Assembly (NCBI GenBank): GCA_963772315.1
Contig: CAVYWJ010000003.1
Span: 310,001 to 374,000 of the forward strand
Direction: 5' to 3'
Source: Haliangium sp963772315
Lineage (GTDB): Bacteria > Myxococcota_A > Polyangia > Haliangiales > Haliangiaceae
Length of the DNA: 64,000 nt
Shown: piece after piece, positions 40,298-49,498 of the stretch
Position numbering within the stretch: position 1 is the stretch's first letter
Layout: every line of letters starts with the position of its first letter
Translations under genes and position numbers: made by a program
Notes under the pieces: generated by a model
Database searches by the model: none
Told to the model about the DNA's origin: nothing
The model's input: the letters and a program-made list of their open reading frames with translations, nothing else

Positions 40298-40835
40298 GGC
40301 CGTAGTCCTGCTTCGAGTGGATGCTGCCCGAGAGCTGGGCGCGCAGCAGCTCGCGTATCTTCTCTCGCGCGCGCGCCAGCCGCGTACCCACGGTGATCTT
40401 GGTGATGTTCAGGGAACGGGCGATCTCGTCGTAGGAAGCGCCCGACAGGCAGTGCAGCTCGTAGACCTCGCGGTACCGATCGTCGAGCTGAGCCAGAGCG
40501 GCCTCGAGCTGGGCCGGCGAGATCGCCGCCCACTCGGGCTCGACCTCGGGGTCCGGCTCCGGCACATCCGTCTCCTCCTCCATGGGCACGAGGCGCGGCC
40601 CGCGGGTCTGGTGCCGGAGCTGGTCGAAGAAGAGGTTGTGCATGACCGTGATCAACCAGGCGCGAACGTTGTCTGGAAGCTCGCTGCCGGGCACGCGCAA
40701 GGCACGCTCGAACGTGTCCTGCACCAGATCGTTGGCATCCGCAGCATTAGCGCACAACCGCATGGCCACCCCCTTCAGCACGTCCCGGTGCTGCAAGAAT
40801 ATCGCGCTCGCATCCGTGCTGTTTTCGCCAGACAT
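40287..40835 (-). CDS. ECF-type RNA polymerase sigma factor
   Basis: The 182-residue protein has region 2 (HRDVLKGVAMRLCANAADANDLVQDTFERAL; VRAWLITVMHNLFFDQLR) and region 4 (LEAALAQLDDRYREVYELHCL; SYDEIARSLNITKITVGTRLARAREKI). Between them is an acidic linker (EEETDVPEPDPEVEPEW). The start ATG 40833-40835 follows an AGGAGG. Its 3' end overlaps the start of the zf-HC2/CHAT gene by 11 bases, so the two are translationally linked and the fused anti-sigma domain is its likely partner. Confidence 0.92.
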   Translation of the reverse strand: MSGENSTDASAIFLQHRDVLKGVAMRLCANAADANDLVQDTFERALRVPGSELPDNVRAWLITVMHNLFFDQLRHQTRGPRLVPMEEETDVPEPDPEVEPEWAAISPAQLEAALAQLDDRYREVYELHCLSGASYDEIARSLNITKITVGTRLARAREKIRELLRAQLSGSIHSKQDYGHAV

Positions 40836-41035
40836 GCGCCGCCTCCTGGCCTGGACCAGGCGAGGATCGATGTGGAAGCCGTTCGCGCTCTCCCGGGGCA
40901 TGATGCCATGGAGCTGCGCAGCGTGTCTGATATTCCCGACGCACGAGCATCTTTGTCTCGAGTCCCTGTGGTGGAGGAGCGCTCCCTCCGATTACTTCAC
41001 TGCTATGGTTCGAACCCGCTCCAGGAAGCGTTGGC

Positions 41036-44000
41036 TCAGGCCGGTTCATCGCCAGCCCAGACGCGCGCCAGGTCGAGGACGCGGGCGTGCCAGGGCACGT
41101 CGTGGAGGAAGCGGAGCCGGTAGGTCAGATCCTCGATCCTGGCGGCCCGGGCCAGGAGATCGTCGTGAGCCGCGCGGATGGCCTGCGTGGCAGCAGCAAC
41201 CTCACCCATGGCATGGAGCGCCTCGGCGCGCACCAGCCTGCAGGCATCCCGGATTCCGTAGACACCAATCCTGGCCGTGTCGTCCGCGGCCAGGGCCTCG
41301 CCGGCGAGACGCACGGCCTCCCGGTGGTGGCCCTGTTGCAGCCGGATCCGGGCCTGCATGGCGAAGAACTCCGGCCGGTCGACGATGCGCAGCGCCTGGG
41401 GCTCGCCCAGAGCGAGCAGCATCCGCTCGGCCTCGTCCGTGTCGCCGCGCTGGAGCAGGCAGTGGATCATGATGTAGCGCAGCCGGACGGCCAGGACGTG
41501 ATCGCCCCGCGCCTGCGCCTGTGCCTCCGTGGCCGTGGCTACCGCGAGCGCCTCTTCCAGACGATTGACGTGCGCATACACCACCGCCCTGGCGTACGTG
41601 GTCCACATGCCGGCGAAGCTCGGCGAGTCGCCGGCTCGAAGCCACCGCGCCACGATCTCCTCGGCCTCGGCAAAGGCCCCCAGCTCCACCAGCTCGCAGG
41701 CCACGCTCAGCGCCTGCTGCAGATCCCGGGAGCCAAGCTCCCCGGCCTGCTCATAGAGCGCCAGCGTGTTGCGCCCGTGCCCGAGCGCAACCCAGGGCGC
41801 GCGCTCCACGTAGCGATGCCAGTACGTGTAGGCCGTCTCCAGGCACGCGGCGGCGAACGGCTCGCGCTCGCGCCGCGGGATCACGATGCGCTCCAGACGG
41901 CGCAGACAGAGCTCTGCCTCGGCCACCAGCCCGCTGGTGATCAGGGCCGCGAACGTGCCCCAGAACGCATCGAGCATGAACCGGTCCAGCTCCACGTTCA
42001 TGTCCGTGTCTGGCCCGGGCTCGGCGTCGAGCAGGGACGAGACCAGGTACGCGAACGCCTCGTGCTGCCCCGTGTACCCGGCGCTGAAGATCGCCATGGA
42101 CAGCGCGAGCCAGTGCGCCTGCGTGCCCGGTGCCGCCAGGTCGAGCGCCCGGCGCGCGCTCTTGTAGCTCCCGGCATGATCCGCGCTCCAGAAGCAGGCC
42201 GCGGCGTGGATGGCGTGCAGGCCGCCCCGGGTCTGGGCGTCGGGCGTGAGCTCCAGCCCGCGCTGCACGTGCGCGCGGACCGCGGCCAGATCGTGCCCGC
42301 GCAGCGCCTGCAAGGCGGCGCGATGATAGAACGACGCCGCCAGCGTATCTTCGCCACCCTGGTCGAAATGCTCCGCGAGCACCAGGGCATCCTGCTCCCC
42401 GGCCGAGAGCAACCAGGCGCCGGCCTGCCGGTGCCCGGCCACGCGGTCGCGCTCGGTCAGCATCGCGTAGGCAGCCTCGCGGATGAGCGCGTGCCGGAAG
42501 GCATACTCGTCCTCCTCGGCGTAGCGCAGCTCGGACGGCCGCACCGGGGTCAAGATCTCGCGCCGATGCAGATCGGCCAGGTGCGCGCGCCATGTCCCGG
42601 CCGTGCCAGCGCCCTCACCGAGCAAGGCCATGGCCCCGCTCAGACAGAACCGCTGTCCGAAAATGCTCCCCGCGCGCAGCAGCCGTCGCGCCTCGGTATC
42701 GAGCCCGCCCAGCCGCGCCTCCACCATCCCGAGCACGGTCTCGGGCAGCGCGTCCCCCTGGCGCTCGGCCAGGGCCCGCACCAGCTCCTCCAGATAGAAC
42801 GCGTTGCCGCCGGCCCGCTCGACCGCGACCGCAACCTGCCCCATGCTGACCTGCGGCCCCAGCGCAGCCTCCACCAGCATGGCCGCAGCGCGCCGCGGCA
42901 ACGCGCCCAGCCGCATCACCTGCAATGGACGGTCGCTCCACAGGCCCGGGAACACCTCGTCCACCTCGGGCCTGGCCAGCGCCAGCACCGCGAACGGACG
43001 ATCCGCCAGCTCGCGCAGCGCTGCGTTGAACGAGCTGCACCGACGGCGCGTCCCCCCACTGCAGGTCCTCGAGCACCAGCAGCACCGGCCGCACGGCCGT
43101 GAGCTGGCGCAGGAAGTCGATGCAGGCGGCATGGACGTGCGCAGCCATGGCCTGCGCGTTGTGGCGCGCGGCGCGCAGGCGCGGGCTGTCGTCGTCGGGG
43201 AAGCGCACGCCCGTGATCTCGCCCAGGAGCTCGGTCACGAACTGCGCGTCCTGCGCAGCCCTGTCTCCCTCCACGGCCATGCACTCGCGGACGGCCGCGG
43301 TGAGCTTGCGCTGCTGGACCTCGAGCGGCTCACCCGCGGTGATGCCGAGGATCCGCCGCAGCGCCCCGGCCAGCATGGCATAGGCCGAGCCCGCGCCGAT
43401 CGTGTCGCCGCGTCCCACGGCCAGCAGCATGTCGCCGCGGCGCGTCCCCAGCACGTGCATCATCTCGTGAGCCAGGCGCGACTTGCCCATGCCGGCCGCA
43501 GCGGTCACCAGGAGCGCGACCGGCCGCGCCTCCGCGAACCCTTCCTCGACCAGCTCCACCAGATGCCGGAAGCTCGCGCTCGCGGCCGAAGAACCGGCTC
43601 GGCTTGCCCAGCAAGATCCGGGTCACCACCTCGCTCTCCGCCTCGCCCTGCAAGAGGAAGTGCGCCTGCGCCGGCACCACATCGAAGCGCGCGCCGAGCA
43701 GCGCACGCGTCACCTCGTCGATCAGCACGGCGGGTCGCTCCGCGGGCGTGGCCTTGGCTCCGATCTCGAGCAGCACCGCGATGCGATCGATCACCTCGCC
43801 GACCGGTACACCGCCCGCGCTCTCGCTCCGGCCCGTGGCCAGCGCCATGGGCACATCGGGGGCGGCCCGTGCCACCTGCAGCGCGAACCGCGCGGCCAGC
43901 GCCGTCTGCGCCGTGGCATCCTGCGCCCCCACCAGCAGCGCCACGATGCCGCCGCCAGCCAGCTCCTCCACGTGCGCCCCCAGCCGGGCGGCCACGCGCC

Positions 44001-45015
44001 GCATCATCAGGGGCAGATCGCTACTATCCTCGCGAATCACCATGGTCGTGGCCACACCCGCGCGCGCGTGCCCGGGGACGGCCGCGGCCACCACCGAGAC
44101 CAGACGCCGCTCCGCGCGCGAGATCGATACCATCCCCGGGGCCATCCCCGGCGGCTCCTCTGCACCGGCCGCATCGGCGTGCCCGTCCAGCGCCGCCAGC
44201 GCCCGGGCCACGGCCAGACCGTCAGCGGGACGCGCGGCCGGATTCTTGTCCAGCATCTGCCCCACCAGCGCATCGATGGCTGCCGGCACGTCCGGCACCA
44301 GCGCACGCACGCGCGGCGGCTCGTCGAGCAGGAGCTTGGCCAGCAGCGCCATCAGGTGCGCCCCTTCGAACGCCGGCCGGCCGGTCAAGCACTCGAACAG
44401 CACGCAGCCCAGGGAGAACACGTCGGAGCGCGCGTCCACCCGCGCCTGCTCCCCGCGCGCTTGCTCCGGCGCCATGTACCCCGCGGTCCCGATCACCTGG
44501 TTGGTGAGCGTGAGCGTGAACGAGTCGTCCGCGAGCTGTGCGATACCGAAATCGAGCACCTTGACCCTGGCCACGTCCCCGGCGACCAGGAACAGGTTGC
44601 TCGGCTTGATGTCGCGATGAACGACGCCGCGCGCGTGCCCCGCCCCGAGCGCCTCGGCCACGTGTCGCGCCAGCTCGATCGCTTCCGCGAGTCCCAGGCG
44701 CGCGTGCGCCAGCCGGTCATCCAGGCTCTCGCCTTCCAGCCACTCCATCACCAGATAGGGCTCGCCCTCGCCCGTCAACCCGTGGGTGACGTACTGCACC
44801 ACGTGGGCGTGCGTGACGCTCGACAGCGCATGGATCTCGCGCATGAAGCGAGCCGTGTGGCTGGCGTTCGTGTTGTGCAGCAGCTTGATCGCCACCAGCT
44901 GGCCAGTCGTCCGATCACGTGCCCGGTACACCATACCCATCCCGCCGGCACCTGCCTGGGCCTCGATCTCGAAGCGTGTATCGATGAAATCCCCCCGCTG
45001 CATGGCTGTTTGCAT
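41036..45015 (-). CDS. Ser/Thr protein kinase with AAA ATPase and TPR region (PknK-type), two frameshifts
   Basis: From MQTAMQRGDF the protein has a kinase domain at about 15-280: GAGGMGMVYRA glycine loop, AIKLL with the ATP-binding Lys, HRDIKPSN catalytic loop, DFGIA and GYMAPEQA. A degenerate cyclase-like domain follows (about 310-460), then an ATPase with Walker A AAAGMGKSRLA and LLVLEDLQWGD as Walker B, and a long helical TPR C-terminus. Frames break at 43569-43575 (GAAGCTC, restoring ERELRHLVELVEEGF) and near 43025-43037. The repaired length is about 1325 residues. This multi-domain type is abundant in myxobacteria. It lies directly downstream of the graspetide operon, whose signal or export it might control. 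Confidence 0.85.
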
Positions 45016-45067
45016 ATCTCTACCCCACGTCGAAGCTCCCATGGGAGCCTTGAAAGTTCTTGTTTCT

Positions 45068-46127
45068 CTACAGCGAGATCATCGGAACGTCGGCGGCCTC
45101 GGCCGCGCCCCAGAACCACTCCACGCGCGCCGTGCGCCGCCGCTCCTCGAGCCACTGCTCGAACAGCGCGTCGCGGATCTGCTGGCGCGTGGCGTCGTCG
45201 AGCTGCGCGGGCAAGAAGCGCAGCACTTGCATCAGCTCGTACCCTTCGCCGCTGGGCACCGGGGCGATCACCTGCCCGGGCTCGCCCGCGAACAGGAGCG
45301 CGGCCTGCTCGCGGTGGAGCTCGCTCCGCTGCAGGGTCACGAACAAACCATCATCCTGCCCGCCGGCCAGGAAGCGCTCCTGGGCCACGCGCAAGAACGA
45401 CTCGGGCGCCTGGCGAAGCTGCTCGTACAGCCGCAGGGCCTCGTCCTGGTCGGACGCGTACAGACGCGCCACCTGGACGCGCTCGAAGCCGGCGAGATGC
45501 TCCTGGAAGTAGGCCTCCTCGCGGCCCGCGGCCACGCGCTGGCGCAGCTTCGCGCGCGCGACCTGATCGCGCAGGTGGGCCTCGAGCTGCACCTGCGGTG
45601 TCCCGTGATCGCGCATCCAGCGCTCCACCTGGGCCACCGTGAACAGGCGCCGGGTCCGGCGGAAGCTGGTCAGGGCGTCGGAGAAGCTCCTCGTCCGTGA
45701 CCTCGACCGGATTCAGCCGCAGCTCCTTGTCGACCAGACACATATCCATGAGATGCCGCCCGACGTGCAGCGTGTGCCAGGCATGGTCCAGGCTGGTGAT
45801 GGCCTGGTGGATGTACACCGGCTCGTCGTTGACGCGCACCACCAGCGACTCGTTGATCCGCTGCGTCCCGCGGACGGCCCAGGGCGTCTCCTCGTCGGCG
45901 CAGTAGCTCAGCGAGTAGGTGCCGCGGCCGTCGCCGATCAAGATGTCGTAGTGGATCGAGTCCCCGAACGTCTCCCGCTCCCACACCATGTTGATCCAGT
46001 GGCCGGAATGGCGCTCCCTGAGCGGACGCAGCCGCTCCATCGCCTCTTCGACCGGCACGCGCTCCTCGCGCAACGTCACCAGCAGCGCGAGCGCATCGCG
46101 CACCACAGCCGGAAGGGTCTCGTTCAT
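45068..46127 (-). CDS. PpiC-related peptide maturation protein of the graspetide operon, one frameshift
   Basis: The ATG at 46125-46127 overlaps the ATP-grasp stop (ATGA). The N-terminal part (WINMVWERETFGDSIHYDIL; TYSLSYCADEETPWAVRG; SLDHAWHTLHVGRHLMDMCLV) is followed by ELRLNPVEVTDEELSDAL. Removing one base in GAAGCTC (45683-45689) gives LTSFRRTRRLFTVAQVERWM and the PpiC/SurA-like C-terminus (AYFQEHLAGFERVQVARLYA; APVPSGEGYELMQVLRFLPAQLDD). This matches the family of putative peptide maturation proteins (TIGR04500-type, recalled from memory) that accompany MvdD-like ligases. It probably assists the precursor or the final processing. Length is about 353 residues. Confidence 0.8.
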
Positions 46128-47152
46128 GATGTGATCTCCTGCAGTTCGCACGTGGCTTTGACGAAGGGGAGGCTGGGCGTGGCCGATGGATCCAGCAGCG
46201 TCTCGCAGAGCGCGTCGCTGATCGGCAAGCCGGTCTCGTCCTCGATCCACATCCATTGCCCGCTGGGGTTGATCTCCAGGAACACGTAGCGATCGTCGGG
46301 CGTGACGATCATGTCGATGGCGCCGAACCGCAGCCCCAGCCGCGCCACCAGCGCCAGACACGCACGGCGAACCTCGTCGGGCAGACGGTGCGCGCGATAC
46401 GGCGTGTGGCCCGAATCATAGTGACGCCAGTCGAGCTGGGTGCGATTGGTCGATTGCGAGTGGATCTCGGCCGCGAGCACGTTCTGGCCGACCACCGTGA
46501 TGCGCAGCTCGAACTTCTTGGGCACCTTGGCCTGGAACAGCACCGGGCTGTACCGCAGCCGCCGCGCATAGCCGACGTCGCGGGTGCTCGTGCCCTGGGT
46601 GAAGCGCATCAGCTCGTTGCCCGTGCGCACGGTCGCGGCCAGGGTGGTGCTCGGCAGCTTGTCGATGATCTTGCCCTCGTGCTGCCGGTAGAACGCCAGG
46701 AAGGCATCCGGATCGTTGGTGATGAGCGTGGGCGGGATCTCCATGCCCAGCTCGGTCGCCAGCTGCAGCTGGAGCTGCTTGCAGTCGGCGCGCCGGATGG
46801 CGTGGATCGGACCGGGCAGCCAGGCGATGTCGAGCGTGTTCCAGGTATCCAGGAGCACCTGCATGCACTCGTTGTCGGTGTAGTGCGCCAGCGTGGCGTT
46901 GGCGATGCGGCCAGAGGTCTGCGGCTTGCGCGGCCGGCGCAGCCAGCCCGAGGTGCACTCGGCCAGATCGAAGGTCTCGTTGCCCCGCGAGAGCAGGACG
47001 CGCTTGCGGCCGCCCTGGAAGTCGATCGACAGGCTGGCCTGCTCGGGATACTCCGCGTAATCGAACCGGAGGATCCGCGCACCCCGGCGGCGCAGCTTGG
47101 TCTCGACCAGATTGGCGTGCGGATCGTCGGGTTCGGTCAGGATGAGGATCAT
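46124..47152 (-). CDS. ATP-grasp ribosomal peptide maturase (MvdD/graspetide ligase type)
   Basis: The 342-residue protein begins MILILTEPDDPHANLVE, the usual start of MvdC/MvdD ligases. It shows GWLRRPRKP, HAIRRADCKQLQLQLATELGMEIPPTLITND (pre-ATP-grasp to ATP-grasp transition), KLPSTTLAATV (ATP-binding Lys), FQAKVPKKFELRITVVG with the catalytic Glu/Arg, and FGAIDMIVTPDDRYVFLEINPSGQWMWIE with the metal-binding Asp, Glu and Asn. These enzymes link side-chain carboxylates of Asp/Glu in the core peptide to Ser/Thr hydroxyls (esters) or Lys amines. Its precursor gene lies 110 bases upstream. Confidence 0.92.
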   Translation of the reverse strand: MILILTEPDDPHANLVETKLRRRGARILRFDYAEYPEQASLSIDFQGGRKRVLLSRGNETFDLAECTSGWLRRPRKPQTSGRIANATLAHYTDNECMQVLLDTWNTLDIAWLPGPIHAIRRADCKQLQLQLATELGMEIPPTLITNDPDAFLAFYRQHEGKIIDKLPSTTLAATVRTGNELMRFTQGTSTRDVGYARRLRYSPVLFQAKVPKKFELRITVVGQNVLAAEIHSQSTNRTQLDWRHYDSGHTPYRAHRLPDEVRRACLALVARLGLRFGAIDMIVTPDDRYVFLEINPSGQWMWIEDETGLPISDALCETLLDPSATPSLPFVKATCELQEITS

Positions 47153-47262
47153 GTCGTTCTCGCGAGGAAGAGAGGGAAAAAGAGGTGCCCGCGAGGCCCC
47201 GGCGCTCCTCATGCCGTGTGGCGGCACGATCACTGCCGTGGGCCCCGCGAGCGGGTCACGCA

Positions 47263-47421
47263 CTACTCGTCGGTGTCGCCCGAGCTCGAGGTGGTGCCGC
47301 CCTGGCAGTTGGCGCCGCCAGAGATGGTCTTGAGCTCGGCAACGGCCAGCTCGCGCTGGCCAATGCGCTTGGCGGTCTCGGTGATGTCCTTGAGCTGAAT
47401 GCGGCTGCTGTTCTTCTTCAT
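47263..47421 (-). CDS. Graspetide-type RiPP precursor peptide, 52 residues
   Basis: The ATG at 47419-47421 is preceded by AAGGAGA. The peptide starts MKKNSSRIQLKDITE, continues with a helical leader (KRIGQRELAVAELKTI) and a GG at residues 35-36, and ends in the core ANCQGGTTSSSGDTDE. The core has two Thr, three Ser and a further Thr as hydroxyl donors and two Asp plus one Glu as acids, the composition that graspetide ligases need. A single TTSSSGDTDE block recalls TTxxxxEE-type cores but is not identical. It is the first gene of the operon with the ATP-grasp ligase and the PpiC-related protein. Confidence 0.88.
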   Translation of the reverse strand: MKKNSSRIQLKDITETAKRIGQRELAVAELKTISGGANCQGGTTSSSGDTDE

Positions 47422-47650
47422 GATGGTCTCCTTGCGTGTGGCCGATCTCTGCCGGCCGTTCGTCGCCCCTGAGGGGCTGGTTGGCGTCTGGCTCGATTTG
47501 CCAGCTCGTAGGCATGACGTCGGAATTCCGAAATCTTCCCGAAAAACTTCAAAATATTTTTCGGCTCGCCTGCGATGCACGCGATTTCAAGTACTTGCAG
47601 CGCTGGTGGTCGAACGCATTCCCGCCCCCGCGGCATCATCCATTGCTAGG

Positions 47651-48985
47651 ATGACGGCCATCATGCTGGCGACATCGACCCCTGTACTGGTTCTGGGACT
47701 GGCTGCCGGGCTGGCCCTGGGTGCTTGCCGCACGCCCCGGGCCCCCGCGGATACCAGCGCTGGCGGCAGCACCGACCAGGCGCCCTCGCCCGACCCTGCC
47801 GGCGCCCCCCATACCACGCCGCCGTCCGATGGCGCCGCGTCGGCCCCGGCCGGCGTCGATCCCGCGACGGTCTCGGCCGAGGTCGCAGACCTGCAGTTTC
47901 ACAAGAGCCGGAGCGGCAACCTCCTGGCCACCGCCGGCAAGCGCTCGGCGCCGCTGCCGGTCACCAACGTGTTCGAGATCGGTCCAGTGCGCTGGTCCGA
48001 TGACCGCAGCGAGGTGGTCGTCCAGTACGACGACTACTGCGAGCAGCGCCATCGCGTCACGTTCTCGGCCCGCAGCCTGGTCGCGCGCCTGGAGAACGCC
48101 CAGGCGCTGGCTGCACACCGGGCCAGGAACCATGCCGCGGCCGCAGCGGGCTTCGCGCGTGTGGTGGCCCTGGATCCCGATTTCGACCTGGCGTACACCA
48201 ACCTCGCCGCCGCCCTGACCCTGGCCGGCAAGGTCGAGGAGGCCATGGCAGCCCTGGCGCCGCTGCTCGCTCGCAACCCGGTGCAGGTCTACGCCAAGGT
48301 GACGCGCAACGCCGAGCTCACCGCGCTGCGCGAGCAGCCCGCGATCGTGGCCCAGCGCAGCCAGGTGCCCGGCACGGCCGTGATCCATGCCCAGAGCTTC
48401 ACGCTCCAGGGCGCGCCCCTGGCCATCGCCCACGCCCGTCAGCTCATCGCCGCGGTCGACACCGAGGCGTCCTGGGGCGCGTGCCACTTCGAGAGCATCC
48501 TGCAGATCTTCTCCGCGACCACCGGCGAGGTGCGCGCCGAGCTTCCCATCGTCACCTGGGACGACTCCGATCCCGATGCGTGCGACGGCCGCGCCCTGCT
48601 GCCCGAGGCCCGCGCACGCGTGGCCGAGCGCGTCGAGGTGGCCAACCGCGTGCTGCGCGACCTCGGCTTCGCGCCCGCGGCCAAGCTCAAGCAGTACTCG
48701 GGCGCCGAGCAGCCCGATGCCGAGCGCGCCTCGATCAAGATCGCCCTCACCGCGACCAAGCTGTCCCTGGTGGTCAGCGAGGGCAAGGCGCGCGTGCTGC
48801 GGCAGGACCGCGTGCTCGTCGAGAGAGCGGTGCCGCCCGCGACCGCGATCGAGTGGGCCGTACACGTGCCCGAGGTCAACGCCGTGGTCTACGCCTGGCA
48901 GCGCCCTGGCGCCGAGGGCTGCGAGGGCTCGGATCCCACCGGCATCGTGGTCCTGCCGCTGGCCTCGGCTCCCGCCAAGCCCTGA
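47651..48985 (+). CDS. Lipoprotein with one TPR-like repeat pair
   Basis: The product of about 444 residues has a lipoprotein signal (VLVLGLAAGLALGACRT, Cys at about 26), a Ser/Pro/Asp-rich linker (to about 75), a beta segment (FEIGPVRWSDDRSEVVVQYDDYCEQRHRVTF), a TPR pair (AALAAHRARNHAAAAAGFARVVALDPDFDLAYTNLAAALTLAGKVEEAMAAL, seen as the classic W/Y-L-A spacing) and a mixed alpha/beta C-terminus. The start at ATG 47651 is not certain because the ribosome site is weak; ATG 47663 is an alternative. It is divergent from the graspetide precursor. Function unknown. Confidence 0.75.
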   Translation: MTAIMLATSTPVLVLGLAAGLALGACRTPRAPADTSAGGSTDQAPSPDPAGAPHTTPPSDGAASAPAGVDPATVSAEVADLQFHKSRSGNLLATAGKRSAPLPVTNVFEIGPVRWSDDRSEVVVQYDDYCEQRHRVTFSARSLVARLENAQALAAHRARNHAAAAAGFARVVALDPDFDLAYTNLAAALTLAGKVEEAMAALAPLLARNPVQVYAKVTRNAELTALREQPAIVAQRSQVPGTAVIHAQSFTLQGAPLAIAHARQLIAAVDTEASWGACHFESILQIFSATTGEVRAELPIVTWDDSDPDACDGRALLPEARARVAERVEVANRVLRDLGFAPAAKLKQYSGAEQPDAERASIKIALTATKLSLVVSEGKARVLRQDRVLVERAVPPATAIEWAVHVPEVNAVVYAWQRPGAEGCEGSDPTGIVVLPLASAPAKP

Positions 48986-49018
48986 ATCCGACCGCAACAG
49001 CGCGAGCCAGGTCCTGGC

Positions 49019-49405
49019 TCAGACACCCCGGCGCGGTGCATCTGGACGCGTGTACCACCACGCCCAGAGGATGAACACGCCCTGGAACGGCAGCCGCACC
49101 CAGTTCCAGAACGGGTCGCCCGAGAGCAGCGTGATCTCGTTGACGGCCGCGTACACGTTGGCCGGGAACACCGCCACCAGCAGCGCGATGATGCCCCAGG
49201 CCGCCAGCCTGCGCAGCCTCGGAATCAGCACCGCGATGCCCAGGACGATCTCGGCCACCCCGGACAAGTAGACCAGCGCCAGGTGCCACGGCAGGTAGTC
49301 CGGCATGATGAGCAGATAGAACTCGGGCTTCACGAAGTGATTGATCCCGGCCAGCACGTACAAGACGGCCATGATCAAGAGCAGTACAAACTTGAGAGTC
49401 AACAT
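49019..49405 (-). CDS. DoxX-family membrane protein
   Basis: The 128-residue protein has four membrane helices: LKFVLLLIMAVLYVLAGINHF, LALVYLSGVAEIVLGIAVLI, AAWGIIALLVAVFPANVYAAV and WVRLPFQGVFILWAWWY. The GINHFVKPEFYLLIMPDYLPWH loop is typical of the DoxX-like subfamily. These proteins are linked to quinone or thiosulfate oxidation and redox homeostasis, but this branch is uncharacterised. The start ATG 49403-49405 fits the helix. It is tail-to-tail with the TPR lipoprotein. Confidence 0.85.
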   Translation of the reverse strand: MLTLKFVLLLIMAVLYVLAGINHFVKPEFYLLIMPDYLPWHLALVYLSGVAEIVLGIAVLIPRLRRLAAWGIIALLVAVFPANVYAAVNEITLLSGDPFWNWVRLPFQGVFILWAWWYTRPDAPRRGV

Positions 49406-49498
49406 GGCGCCCAGTCTAACCGCGAGACTCGGCGCGCTCCACGGGTCCGGCGTTTCATATGGTCCTGGCATTCCCATGACCCTCGTGTTTCACCGAAT

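Noticed and set aside
37284..40835. A type III-E CRISPR (Craspase) locus
   Set aside because: There is a TPR-CHAT protein and an ECF sigma factor, but no Cas7-11-like effector, no Csx30 and no array; only the logic is comparable.
41087..45642. Two long plus-strand frames (671 and 719 codons)
   Set aside because: Both are antisense to the kinase/ATPase/TPR gene, which has many catalytic motifs on the minus strand.
47636..48997. A 453-codon minus-strand frame
   Set aside because: It is antisense to the TPR lipoprotein gene and has no recognisable domain or start context.
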